DNA of 64,000 nucleotides from CAWGGS01 sp963822095 (GTDB lineage Bacteria; Desulfobacterota; Desulfobulbia; Desulfobulbales; Desulfocapsaceae): the NCBI GenBank assembly GCA_963822095.1, contig CAWGGS010000011.1, positions 57,042-121,041 on the forward strand, read 5' to 3'. Made by a program: the position numbers and the translations under genes. The notes under the pieces were generated by a model. It did not search any database. It saw only the letters and a list, made by a program, of their open reading frames with translations, and was not told the DNA's origin. Positions within the stretch are counted from its first letter, which is position 1, and each line of letters starts with the position of its first letter. Below are positions 1-9,183 of the stretch, one piece after another.

Positions 1-1665
1 CAGGGTATCGCCCTCCTCGACATAGAAGGCGCCTCGGCGGGCGGCGCTTCCAGCGGCCTCGGAAGCGGCAAAGGCAAAGACTTTGACCGCAGCGGCATAA
101 AGATCCTTTTTCCGGTCACTGGCCCCGGGTTGCACTTTTTCCGCCCGCAAGACTGCGCTTTCCAGAGCAAAAATCTGGATGGCCAAATCAGCTGCCGCCA
201 TCAGGATCTCCTGTTCGTCGGCCAGTTTATCCATATATTTCTGGACACCGGCACCGGCCAGGATCAAGAACAGGGTCTTCAAGTTCTTCAACAACGCCTT
301 TTCGGCGGCAAAAGCAACAGTGGTATCGAGTTCCTCAAAACTCGGGGTCATCAAGGCCTCAAAGGCCTTCATGGCTTCAGTTTGCAGCGGCAACTCGCCC
401 TTCATGGCCTTCCTGAGGATCATGCCGGGGATCAGCATCCGGTTAATCTCATTGGTTCCCTCAAAGATCCGGTTGATCCGCTCGTCGCGATAGTACCGTT
501 CGGCCGGATAGTCGCTGACGAAACCATAACCGCCGTGGATCTGGACAACTTCATCCACAGTCATCGCCAATACCTCACTGCAGAAGACCTTGGCAATGGC
601 ACACTCAGGGGCATACTCCTCGATACCCTTGAGATACTCCTCGTAATAGTTATCGACGCCTTTGTCGATGGTAGCCAGCTTGGTGTCAAGAAGGCCTGCA
701 AGACGATAGACAAGCGATTCCGAGGCATAAATGTCAGCCGTCATATTGGCGATTTTCTCCTGGATGGCCCCGAAACTTGAAATCGCCCGGTTAAACTGCT
801 TGCGTTCGTTGGCATACTTGATCCCATCGACCATGGCCATCTTCGCTGCACCGGTGACCCCTGCGCCCAGCTTGAAACGGCCGACATTTAATACGTTAAA
901 GGCTATCTTGTGGCCTTTTCCTATCTCGCCCAGCAGGTTCTCCACCGGTACCTTGCAATTTTCGAGGATGATCTGGGTGGTCGACGACCCCTTGATCCCC
1001 ATCTTCTTCTCCTCGTTACCGACGATCAACCCCTCAAAATCCCTTTCTACCAGGAAAGCTGTGAAATGCTGCTTATCGATCTTGGCAAAGACCGTGTAGA
1101 GCTGGGCAAAGCCACCGTTGGTAATGAACTGCTTGGTCCCGTTCAGGATATAATGTTTGCCGTCTTCGGAGAGCACTGCGCTTGCCTGGGCACCCAGGGC
1201 GTCGCTGCCCGAACCAGGCTCGGTGAGACAATATGCGGCACACCACTCACCGGATGTTATCTTCTCCAGGTACTTCTCTTTCTGGGCAGGCGTTCCGTAA
1301 TAGATGAGTGGCAGGGTGCCGATACCGGAGTGGGCGGCATAGGCTACTGAAAACGATCCGCCGCAGGCGATCTTTTCACCCACCAGCATTGAGGTGGCCT
1401 TATCGAGTTCGAGTCCGCCATATTCCTCAGGAGAATCCATCATCAGAAGGCCAAGTTCACCACATTTGCGCATGCCTTCAATGACGAGTTCAAAATTCTG
1501 TTTTTCTATTTCATCGATATTGGGAACGATTTCGTTCTGGATGAACTGCTCCGTAGTCTCGGCGATCTGTTTTTGCTCGTCTGTGAATTCCTCGGGGGTA
1601 AAGACATCGGCACAACTCATTTCCTTGATAAGGTATTCGCCGCCTTTCAATATATTTTCAGCCAT
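1..1665 (-). CDS. Acyl-CoA dehydrogenase, C-terminus beyond window
   Basis: Flavin-dependent acyl-CoA dehydrogenase, the first oxidation of beta-oxidation. The frame is open for 555 codons from ATG at 1665 and runs off the left edge. Visible: an N-terminal helical region, the FAD/substrate motif CLTEPGSGSDA near residue 150, QIHGGYGF near residue 365, and IFEGTNEINR carrying the expected catalytic Glu. At over 555 residues it is longer than short-chain family members (about 380) and fits the longer VLCAD/ACAD9-like type with an extra C-terminal helical domain. It is the last visible gene of the minus-strand fad operon, 32 bp after the thiolase stop. Substrate length is inferred from the neighbouring long-chain ligase. 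Confidence 0.93.
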   Translation of the reverse strand, partial: MAENILKGGEYLIKEMSCADVFTPEEFTDEQKQIAETTEQFIQNEIVPNIDEIEKQNFELVIEGMRKCGELGLLMMDSPEEYGGLELDKATSMLVGEKIACGGSFSVAYAAHSGIGTLPLIYYGTPAQKEKYLEKITSGEWCAAYCLTEPGSGSDALGAQASAVLSEDGKHYILNGTKQFITNGGFAQLYTVFAKIDKQHFTAFLVERDFEGLIVGNEEKKMGIKGSSTTQIILENCKVPVENLLGEIGKGHKIAFNVLNVGRFKLGAGVTGAAKMAMVDGIKYANERKQFNRAISSFGAIQEKIANMTADIYASESLVYRLAGLLDTKLATIDKGVDNYYEEYLKGIEEYAPECAIAKVFCSEVLAMTVDEVVQIHGGYGFVSDYPAERYYRDERINRIFEGTNEINRMLIPGMILRKAMKGELPLQTEAMKAFEALMTPSFEELDTTVAFAAEKALLKNLKTLFLILAGAGVQKYMDKLADEQEILMAAADLAIQIFALESAVLRAEKVQPGASDRKKDLYAAAVKVFAFAASEAAGSAARRGAFYVEEGDTL

Positions 1666-1697
1666 TAGAGTCACCTGTAGAATAATTTTTCTTAGTA

Positions 1698-2870
1698 TTA
1701 CAACCGTTCGTAGATACCAGCCGCACCCATGCCGCCACCGATACACATTGAGACCATACCGTAACGGAGTTTGCGCCGCCCCATCTCATGTAAAAGCGTC
1801 GCCGTAAGTTTGGCCCCGGTACATCCCAGCGGATGACCCAATGCAATGGCCCCTCCATTGACGTTGATGATGTCAGGGTTAAGCCCGAGTTCCCTGATGA
1901 CGGCAAGGGCCTGGGAGGCGAAGGCCTCGTTGAGTTCGATCAAGTCGATGTCCTTCTGGGTAAGACCTGCCAGTTTCAGGGCCATCGGGATGGCCTCAAT
2001 GGGACCGAGCCCCATGACCTCAGGCGGCACACCGCGGACAGCAAACGACACAAACCGGGCGACGGGATCCTTGGCGACCTGTTTGAGAAAGTCTTCTGAG
2101 ACCACCAGCGCGGCAGCCGCTCCATCGGTCATCTGTGATGAATTTCCGGCGGTCACCGGCCCGTTTACCTTAAAGACCGGTCGCAACCTGGCAAGCGTTT
2201 CTATGGAGGTACCGGGCCGCACGCCATCATCAACGGTGACCATCTCCTTGACCTTCTTGACCTTGCCCCCTTCCAAAGAGGTCTTCTCGATCTCAACCGG
2301 GATGATCTCGTCGGTGAATCTTCCCGAGGAGATGGCATCTGCAGCCTTGGCATGGCTTGCTACGGCAAAGGTATCCAGGGCCGTACGATCGAGCTCATAT
2401 TTTTCGGCAACCAGCTCGGCAGTAACTCCCATGGAGGAATAGGCCTCGGGCCAGTCGGCAACCAGGTTTGGATTGGCGCTGTACTTGTTGCCGCCCATCG
2501 GAACGCAGGTCATGGATTCGGCACCGCCCGCAATGATACAGTCGGCGAAGCCGCACATGACCCGCTCCGCGGCCATGGCGATACTCTGCAGACCGGACGA
2601 ACAAAATCTGTTAATGGTCTGCCCGGGGACCTGGTACGGAAAACCGGCCTTCATCGCGGCAACCCTGCCCATATTCATCCCCTGCTCACCCTCTGGAAAA
2701 GAGCAACCCAGATAGACATCCTCGATTAATGCCGGATCGACACCGGTTCGTTCGACGAGCCCCTTCATGGCAATGGCTGCCAGATCATCAGGCCGCATAT
2801 CTTTCAATTTCCCTTTGGTGGCCCGACATCCCGGGGTCCGGTACGATGCCAGTATATATGCTGTTTTCAT
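1698..2870 (-). CDS. fadA: Acetyl-CoA acyltransferase (thiolase)
   Basis: Thiolytic cleavage of 3-ketoacyl-CoA, the last step of beta-oxidation. The 390-residue product has normal thiolase length. The active sites are visible: nucleophile Cys90 in NRFCSSGLQS, His346 in GHPLGCTGAK and Cys376 in SMCIGGGMG. I chose ATG at 2870 rather than an in-frame start eight codons upstream because AGGAG lies 6-8 bases before it and the protein then begins MKTAYILAS, typical of the family. It lies between the dehydrogenase/hydratase gene and the acyl-CoA dehydrogenase on the same strand, so it forms the cleavage step of a complete beta-oxidation operon. Confidence 0.95.
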   Translation of the reverse strand: MKTAYILASYRTPGCRATKGKLKDMRPDDLAAIAMKGLVERTGVDPALIEDVYLGCSFPEGEQGMNMGRVAAMKAGFPYQVPGQTINRFCSSGLQSIAMAAERVMCGFADCIIAGGAESMTCVPMGGNKYSANPNLVADWPEAYSSMGVTAELVAEKYELDRTALDTFAVASHAKAADAISSGRFTDEIIPVEIEKTSLEGGKVKKVKEMVTVDDGVRPGTSIETLARLRPVFKVNGPVTAGNSSQMTDGAAAALVVSEDFLKQVAKDPVARFVSFAVRGVPPEVMGLGPIEAIPMALKLAGLTQKDIDLIELNEAFASQALAVIRELGLNPDIINVNGGAIALGHPLGCTGAKLTATLLHEMGRRKLRYGMVSMCIGGGMGAAGIYERL

Positions 2871-2971
2871 ATCAAATCTCCTAGCACCCCTCATGGGGGT
2901 ATAAGTTTCTTCACGAAAATACTTTCCGGAAAAACTGGAAAATATTTTCTAAGTCACTAATGGGTAGAGTC

Positions 2972-5359
2972 TTAGTTGCGAAGCGGTTTGCCTTTTTTGA
3001 GCATATGCTGGATACGCTCTGCGGTCTTCTTTTTGCCACAGAGTTTCAAGAAGGCTTCCCTTTCCAGCTGCAGGAGATAGTTCTCCGAAATCGGAGTCCC
3101 CGCGTTCACATCGCCCCCACAGATGACCTGGGCGATGATGCCGCCCATCTCGGCCTCGTATTCGGTGACAAAGTTCCCCATTTTCATATTCCAGAGCTGG
3201 CTTTTTATACTGGCTGCAACGCTCCGTCCCGGTGCCGGAAGATTTTCAACCGGCCTTCCCGGACGATAGTTAACGGCCAGGGCCAGAACCTTCTGTTTGG
3301 CATCGGCGATCAGACGATCGATATCCATGCTGATGGCATCACCCCGGCGCATATACCCCATGCCTGCCATCTCGGCTGCGCCCATTGAAACCTTAGCCAT
3401 TGCGATCTGTTCGAAGTTTTTGAAGATGAAAGGCGTCACATCGGTCTTGTTCTCACGAGCCGTCTCGACGGCTCTCAGACACATCTCCTTGGTGCCGCCT
3501 CCAGCCGGCAGAAGGCCGACGCCTATCTCGACCAGGCCCATATAGGTCTCGGCCGAGGCATTGATCGCATCAGCATGCAGGGAAAACTCACAACCGCCGC
3601 CCAAGGTCATGCCGAACGGGGCCGCCACCACCGGAACCTTGGCGTATTTGACCGCCATGGTCGCCTTCTGGAAGGCTCGGATCATCATGTCGATGTCCTC
3701 GTAGGCACCCTCGGCCAGGGCCACGGCCAGCATCATCAGGTTTGCACCCACCGAGAAGTTGGCACCGCGGTTGCCGATAACCAGCCCCACACCCTCTTCC
3801 TCAGCCCGTTTGATCGCCTTGTGGGTCATGGACAGGATATCGCCCGAGATCGCGTTCATCTTCGAATGGAACTCGAAGCAGAACACGCCATCACCCAGGT
3901 CGACAACCGATGAGTTGGCGTTTTTCTCCACCACCCCACCGGCCCGTTTCAGGACCTCAAGCCTGATCTCGCCGTCTTTTATCGGTACCGGCAGATACCT
4001 TCCATTTACCAGGTCGTAATATTCCTTCGTGCCGTTTTCGGCATAGCGATAGAAGGATTCGACATTCTTTAAGACCTCCGGAACCTTGATTCCGTCTTTT
4101 TCCGCACGTTTTATAAATGAGGCAACGCCAATGGCATCGAGCATCTCAAAGGGACCGATCTCCCAGTTGAAGCCCCACTTCATCGCGTTGTCAACATTGA
4201 CCACGTCGTCGGCAATCTCAGGAATCCTGTTCACTGCATAAATCAGGGTGTCACGCAGGGATTTCCAGGCAAACTCGGCGCCTTTATCCTTGCCTGCAAC
4301 CACCATTTTCACTCTCATGCCAGGGTCGTCAATCTGCTTGACCGCCATAACTGAGGGAAATTTCGGTCTGGTTCCGGTCTTGTATTCGCCGTTTTGCCAG
4401 TCGTAGTAGGAAATTACACTCTTGCCGTCGACCTTATCCTTCTTGAAAAAGCCCTTTTTGGTCTTGTTGCCCAAGAGGCCTCCCTCTATCATCGTGCTCA
4501 TAAAAGCCGGGACTTTAAACACCTCTCGCTCCTCATCATCGGGAAGCAGATCATAGGAGTTGGTACCAACATGGGCGAGTGTATCGAGGCCGACGATATC
4601 TGCAGTCCGAAAGGCGCCGCTCTTGGGCCTTGCGGTGGCGGGACCGGCAACGCTGTCCACTTCCTCCACCGTGAGCCCGATCTCGATCATATGCTGAATT
4701 CCCTTGTAGATCGCGTACACGCCGATCCGGTTACCGATGAAGTTGGGGGTATCCTTGGCATAGACGATGCCCTTGCCAAGCCTGCGGCTTATGAAATCGG
4801 CCATCCCGGTAACGACCTCCGGATCGGTTCCATTGCAGCCGACGACCTCCATGAGGCGCATGTATCTGGGCGGATTAAAGAAATGGGTGACCAGGAAATT
4901 GCGCTTCACCTCGTCCGGCAGGACCTGTGCCATCTCGTTGACCGAAAGGCCGCTGGTATTGGTAGACAGGATCGCACCCGGTTTCAGGTTCGGTACTATC
5001 TTCTCAAACAGGCTCTTTTTGATAGGCATCAGTTCGATGACCACCTCAATCACCCAATCGCACTCCTTGAGTTTTAGCAGATCGTCCTCGAAGTTGCCAA
5101 TTTGGATCAAGGATGCATAGTCCTTTAGATAAAAGGGCGCGGGTTTCATCTTGGCTAAGCCTTTGAGACCGTTTCCGGCAATTCGATTGCGGACAACCGG
5201 GCTTTCAAGCGTCAATCCTTTTTCCATCTCCTGCGCGTCTGGTTCGCGCGGAACCATATCGAGCAAGAGGACTTCCAGACCGGCATTGGCCAGATGAGCG
5301 GCAATCGTTGCCCCCATAACGCCGGCGCCAAGGACAGCTACTCGATTAATCTGCCTCAT
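2972..5359 (-). CDS. fadN: 3-hydroxyacyl-CoA dehydrogenase / enoyl-CoA hydratase fusion
   Basis: Bifunctional beta-oxidation enzyme of 795 residues. The N-terminus starts with a Rossmann NAD-binding site (VLGAGVMGATIAAHLANAG, residues 9-27), followed by the hydroxyacyl-CoA dehydrogenase region with HFFNPPRYMRLMEVV near residue 160. The crotonase-like hydratase lies C-terminal (about 480-700), with the oxyanion-hole stretch GMTLGGGCEFS and VEIGVGLLPAGGG. Dehydrogenase-first, hydratase-last is the FadN order, opposite to enteric FadB/FadJ. Its start overlaps the stop of the upstream acyl-CoA ligase gene by 4 bp, so translation is probably coupled. It supplies the hydration and second oxidation steps between the dehydrogenase and thiolase of the operon. 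Confidence 0.94.
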   Translation of the reverse strand: MRQINRVAVLGAGVMGATIAAHLANAGLEVLLLDMVPREPDAQEMEKGLTLESPVVRNRIAGNGLKGLAKMKPAPFYLKDYASLIQIGNFEDDLLKLKECDWVIEVVIELMPIKKSLFEKIVPNLKPGAILSTNTSGLSVNEMAQVLPDEVKRNFLVTHFFNPPRYMRLMEVVGCNGTDPEVVTGMADFISRRLGKGIVYAKDTPNFIGNRIGVYAIYKGIQHMIEIGLTVEEVDSVAGPATARPKSGAFRTADIVGLDTLAHVGTNSYDLLPDDEEREVFKVPAFMSTMIEGGLLGNKTKKGFFKKDKVDGKSVISYYDWQNGEYKTGTRPKFPSVMAVKQIDDPGMRVKMVVAGKDKGAEFAWKSLRDTLIYAVNRIPEIADDVVNVDNAMKWGFNWEIGPFEMLDAIGVASFIKRAEKDGIKVPEVLKNVESFYRYAENGTKEYYDLVNGRYLPVPIKDGEIRLEVLKRAGGVVEKNANSSVVDLGDGVFCFEFHSKMNAISGDILSMTHKAIKRAEEEGVGLVIGNRGANFSVGANLMMLAVALAEGAYEDIDMMIRAFQKATMAVKYAKVPVVAAPFGMTLGGGCEFSLHADAINASAETYMGLVEIGVGLLPAGGGTKEMCLRAVETARENKTDVTPFIFKNFEQIAMAKVSMGAAEMAGMGYMRRGDAISMDIDRLIADAKQKVLALAVNYRPGRPVENLPAPGRSVAASIKSQLWNMKMGNFVTEYEAEMGGIIAQVICGGDVNAGTPISENYLLQLEREAFLKLCGKKKTAERIQHMLKKGKPLRN

Positions 5360-7215
5360 TTTTTTCCTCCATTTGGTGATTTCGGATGGGAATTGGGACC
5401 TGATATGTTGTTTTGTGTATACAACAGTTCAATTTTATCCTGGTACATATTATATATCTTCTTGCGTTTGAGTTTCAGGGTCGGGGTCAACTCCCCTCCC
5501 TCGATGGAAAACTCCCTGGGGAGAAGGACGAATTTCTTGATGGTTTCGTAGGACGGCAGGGTCTTATTCAGCTCTTTGATACGCTCAGTATAAATCTCCA
5601 GGATCCGATTGTTGGTTACCAGCTCATCGAGATCGATATAGTTGAGCTTCTCTTCCCGGCCCAGATCGACCAGACGCTCGACATTGGGAGTCAGTAGCGC
5701 GATCAGATACGGTTTTCGATCACCAAAAACCATGGCCTGGGAGACGAATTTATCCAGACGCAGCTCGTTCTCGAGAGGCTGCGGTGCGATGTTTTTGCCG
5801 CCGGCGGTGACGATAATCTCTTTTTTCCGATCAATAATATAGACAAAGCCTTCATCATCGATCCTGGCAATGTCACCGGTCTTTAACCAACCGTTTTCAA
5901 AGGTTTCGTCGGTTGCTTTCTGGTTGAGGTAATAGCCTTTCATCACCTGGGGACCTCGTATCAAAAGCTCACCGTCCTCCGCCAACTTCAGCTCCGTCTC
6001 GTCAAAGGCCTTTCCCACAGAGTCGAAACGTACTTCGTCATAGCTGGTAAGGCAGACCGCCGGGCTGGTTTCCGTGAGCCCATAACCGGTATAGATCGGC
6101 AGACCGATGCTCCACATGAATTCATTGATGGTCTTGTCAAGCGGCGCGCCTCCGCAGATAAAATAGCACAATCTTCCACCAAATTTCTCTCGTATTTTGC
6201 TGAAAACCAAATAATCGAAGAGTTTATATTGTAGTCCCAACAGGCCTACCGGCTTTTTCTCGACATATTTGAGATTGACGTATCTTCGTCCGACCTCAAT
6301 AGCCTTATGGAAAATGGCCTGCTGAATTTTGCTCGTCTGATGGACATTTTCATAGATGCGCGAATAAATTTTTTCAAAAAGTCGAGGTACACTCACCATC
6401 GCGGTCGGTCTGACCTCAATCATGTTTTCCATGACCTTCTGGACGTTTTCGGCAAAGGCGATATGGTGGCCTTTGATCAAGGCAGCGTAATAACCGCCGG
6501 TCCTCTCAAGCACATGACTGAGTGGCAGAAAACTGAGAAAGGTCTCAATCCGGTCGGTTGGTTCCATCTTTTTCATGCCCGTCACGGTATCGAAGATCAC
6601 ATTTTCCTGGGTCAGCAGCACCCCTTTCGGCATTCCGGTGGTGCCTGACGTATAGATGATAGTGATCAGGTCGTCGGGGGTTATCGCATCGATTAAGGTC
6701 TCAATCTGCGCCTGCTCTTCCTCTTTCAACGGATAGGAAACTTCAGACAGTTGATGCTGGGTGTAGACAGGGAAAGCGCGATCGCCCAGAAATAGTTCGT
6801 AAGAGACAACCAGCTCAATACCGGGAATCTGATCTCGAACGGAGAAGAGCTTTTCGTATTGGCCCTTGGTGGAGACAAAGACGATCTTCGCCCCACTGTG
6901 ATTAAGGACATAGGCCGCTTGCTCCCCGGTATTGGTGGCATAAATCGGAACAGTTACTCCCCCGACACTCTGGATACCGAAATCCGAGATCGCCCAACCG
7001 AGCCGGTTTTCAGAAAAGATCGCCACCTTATCCCCGGGCTGAACACCGGCCTTGAGCAAACCGCGCGCCAACATCAGTACCCGCTGGTAAAACTGGGCAT
7101 AGGAAAGAGACATAAACGAGTCACCCCGTTTGTAACTGATAGCCGTCCGCTCACTGTAGAGCCGGGCATTCTCTTTCAACATTGCTGGAATTGATCGATA
7201 CGACAAGTTGCTCAT
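5356..7215 (-). CDS. fadD: Long-chain acyl-CoA ligase (AMP-forming)
   Basis: ATP-dependent activation of fatty acids to acyl-CoA. The 619-residue protein has the AMP-binding P-loop IIYTSGTTGMPKG (residues 186-198), the A5 region YTGYGLTETSPAV and the hinge GWLKTGDIARIDDEG. The FAA1-like length and the sequence IIVTAGGKNIAPQPLE match long-chain synthetases. It is the promoter-proximal gene of the minus-strand operon fadD-fadN-thiolase-acyl-CoA dehydrogenase. The 440 bp upstream, shared with the divergent thiolase, holds paired inverted repeats that probably control it. Chain-length specificity cannot be read from the sequence. Confidence 0.94.
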   Translation of the reverse strand: MSNLSYRSIPAMLKENARLYSERTAISYKRGDSFMSLSYAQFYQRVLMLARGLLKAGVQPGDKVAIFSENRLGWAISDFGIQSVGGVTVPIYATNTGEQAAYVLNHSGAKIVFVSTKGQYEKLFSVRDQIPGIELVVSYELFLGDRAFPVYTQHQLSEVSYPLKEEEQAQIETLIDAITPDDLITIIYTSGTTGMPKGVLLTQENVIFDTVTGMKKMEPTDRIETFLSFLPLSHVLERTGGYYAALIKGHHIAFAENVQKVMENMIEVRPTAMVSVPRLFEKIYSRIYENVHQTSKIQQAIFHKAIEVGRRYVNLKYVEKKPVGLLGLQYKLFDYLVFSKIREKFGGRLCYFICGGAPLDKTINEFMWSIGLPIYTGYGLTETSPAVCLTSYDEVRFDSVGKAFDETELKLAEDGELLIRGPQVMKGYYLNQKATDETFENGWLKTGDIARIDDEGFVYIIDRKKEIIVTAGGKNIAPQPLENELRLDKFVSQAMVFGDRKPYLIALLTPNVERLVDLGREEKLNYIDLDELVTNNRILEIYTERIKELNKTLPSYETIKKFVLLPREFSIEGGELTPTLKLKRKKIYNMYQDKIELLYTQNNISGPNSHPKSPNGGKK

Positions 7216-7256
7216 AATTCCTGATCTCCCTGCAGATGGAGTATTTTTCTGTCACC

Positions 7257-7322
7257 TTAACGTTTGCGTTAATCAACGGGCAGCCCTATATACCTTATAC
7301 CTTACCTTTACGTTTAAGTCAA
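7257..7322. promoter_or_regulatory. Two TTNAC-N6-GTNAA operator-like sites upstream of fadD
   Basis: Site 1 (7257-7272) is a perfect inverted repeat, TTAACG-TTTG-CGTTAA. Site 2 (7307-7322) reads TTTAC-N6-GTCAA. Both fit TTNAC-N6-GTNAA, and their starts are exactly 50 bp apart, close to five helical turns. They lie 42-107 bp upstream of the fadD start. The pattern resembles what I recall of operators of MerR-family (LiuR-type) regulators of fatty-acid and branched-chain catabolism in proteobacteria; that assignment is inference. No regulator gene lies beside them. Confidence 0.5.
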
Positions 7323-7426
7323 CTGCAAACAGAAAAAATTTTCCTTGACCTTATCTACGTGATATAGTGTTAGAAGAAATTTATCCTGTATATGCCAATC
7401 TCGGGAAACACCGGCTTTACCGTACG

Positions 7427-7452
7427 TATAATACGGAACGTTCATGTTCCGT
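7427..7452. promoter_or_regulatory. TATAAT box and adjoining perfect inverted repeat upstream of thiolase 2
   Basis: A consensus -10 hexamer TATAAT (7427-7432) is followed directly by ACGGAAC-N6-GTTCCGT (7433-7452), a perfect 7-bp inverted repeat. A repressor bound there would cover the transcription start of the plus-strand thiolase at 7655. No good -35 hexamer is seen at the right distance, so the promoter call is tentative. The dyad is the size of TetR-type operators and differs from the two sites on the fadD side, suggesting separate control. Confidence 0.4.
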
Positions 7453-7654
7453 TGATCCAGACCGGATGCAGTCCGGCCAAGCTTCCCCGCATTATTTTGA
7501 TATTGGCCGGGGCGGCCAGACCTGCTGATCTCCAAGGAATTGAGTTGCATTTACAGTATTCTTTTGCAATTATAAAATACATTTACATTTCAAAAAATTA
7601 CAGGGTTCTCACACTCTGTTTAGGAGAAATACAGGTTGGCAGGAGGCAGGAGTT

Positions 7655-8944
7655 ATGCGTGATGTGGTAATAGTAAGCGGTATACGAACCCCCGTAGGAG
7701 CTTTCGGAGGCTCTTTAAAAAAGATTCCGGCTGTGCAATTGGGCTCCGTGGTTATAAAAGCCGCTTTAGAAAGAGCAGGTCTACGCCCGGTCACGAGCCC
7801 CGATATACGAGGCATGACCCCGTCTGCCTTGCAACACCCCGAACAGATAGCGATAGAACGTGACGCCGATGACTGGGATACCAGCCTTTCCCCTGTTTCC
7901 ATTGACGAGGTGATCATGGGCAATGTGCTCCAGGCAGGTCAAGGCCAAAACCCGGCACGACAGGCGGCGATTCGAGCAGGACTGCCCAAAGAAACTCCGG
8001 CATTCACCGTCAATAAAATTTGCGGTTCAGGGTTGAAGGCCATTGCCCTCGGTGCCGCATCGATTCTGGCTGGCGATGCCGAGGTGATTGTGGCGGGCGG
8101 CCAGGAATCCATGAGCAATACCCCGATGGCCCTTCCCAAAGCACGCTGGGGACATCGGATGGAACTGACGGGAATCGGGGAGATCCGGGATCTGATGGTT
8201 TTTGATGGCCTCTATGAGATTTTCTACGGATATCATATGGGAATGACGGCTGAAAATATCGCTGCAAAGTATGGGATAAGCAGAAAAGAGCAGGATGAGC
8301 TCGCCGTTCTCAGTCATTCCAGGGCGTTGGCTGCAGTCAAAGGAGGCCTGTTTGAGCGGGAAATTGTAAAAGTAACCCGGAAGATGAGGAACGGAAAGAT
8401 CTCCATAGATACGGACGAACGGCCGGTGAAAACGGATATGGACAAAATGGCCAAGCTGCGACCGGCTTTTATAAAGGACGGCACTGTTACCGCCGGTAAT
8501 TCCTCGGGGATCAACGACGGGGCCGCGGCAGTCGTGATGATGAGCAGGGAAAAAGCCGATACACTGGGCCTTACCCCGCTGGTCAAAATATCCGCCTATG
8601 CCGCAGGAGGTGTAGACCCTGCTTATATGGGTCTTGGCCCGGTTCCGGCTATTCGCAAGGTCTTGAAAAAAAGACGGATGGAAACCTCGGACCTCGACAT
8701 GATCGAGCTGAACGAGGCCTTTGCCTCCCAGGCCATTGGCTGTATGCGTGAGTTGGGTCTCGAGATGGATAAGCCGAATGAGCTGGGCAGCGGCATCTCC
8801 CTCGGCCACCCCATCGGTGCCACCGGTGCCCGCCAGATGGTCACCGCCATCCACCTGATGCAAAGAAAACAGTACGGCACCGGACTGATCTCCATGTGCA
8901 TAGGCGGCGGCATGGGCATGGCCATGCTGATCGAAGGTGTATGA
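7655..8944 (+). CDS. Acetyl-CoA acetyltransferase (second thiolase)
   Basis: A thiolase of 429 residues diverging from the fad operon. Active-site residues are Cys123 (KICGSGLKAI), His in SLGHPIGATGAR, and Cys in SMCIGGGMG. The ribosome-binding sequence GGCAGGAG lies just before the ATG. It is about 36 residues longer than usual: an insertion sits between AALERAG (residues 36-42) and the core strand VSIDEVIMGN (81-90), where ordinary thiolases have about ten residues. The usual N-V-N-G-G before the catalytic His is replaced by ELGSGISLGHP. It may condense acetyl-CoA or cleave a different ketoacyl-CoA from that used by the operon thiolase; which is not decidable here. Confidence 0.92.
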   Translation: MRDVVIVSGIRTPVGAFGGSLKKIPAVQLGSVVIKAALERAGLRPVTSPDIRGMTPSALQHPEQIAIERDADDWDTSLSPVSIDEVIMGNVLQAGQGQNPARQAAIRAGLPKETPAFTVNKICGSGLKAIALGAASILAGDAEVIVAGGQESMSNTPMALPKARWGHRMELTGIGEIRDLMVFDGLYEIFYGYHMGMTAENIAAKYGISRKEQDELAVLSHSRALAAVKGGLFEREIVKVTRKMRNGKISIDTDERPVKTDMDKMAKLRPAFIKDGTVTAGNSSGINDGAAAVVMMSREKADTLGLTPLVKISAYAAGGVDPAYMGLGPVPAIRKVLKKRRMETSDLDMIELNEAFASQAIGCMRELGLEMDKPNELGSGISLGHPIGATGARQMVTAIHLMQRKQYGTGLISMCIGGGMGMAMLIEGV

Positions 8945-9183
8945 TGCCCACCAGAAAAACAAGGCTACAGCAGCCTCCTGACAGTTATCTTGTTTTGCAG
9001 GCTTTCACATTCCCCAAACCGCGTTTCCGGGATACCTGCCGCATACTTCCCACAGAAACCGGTCACCTTACCATACGGCCGCTTGATCTTCCGGTACTTT
9101 TCCGGCATAGTATTCATGTTAAACTGCGACCGCCTCTCATCAAAAGGGAGAGGAGAACTTAACCCATCAGAAAGGAGGAAATT

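Noticed and set aside
4394..5077. 227-codon plus-strand open frame
   Set aside because: Antisense to the 3-hydroxyacyl-CoA dehydrogenase domain.
8027..8962. 311-codon minus-strand open frame
   Set aside because: Antisense shadow of the second thiolase.
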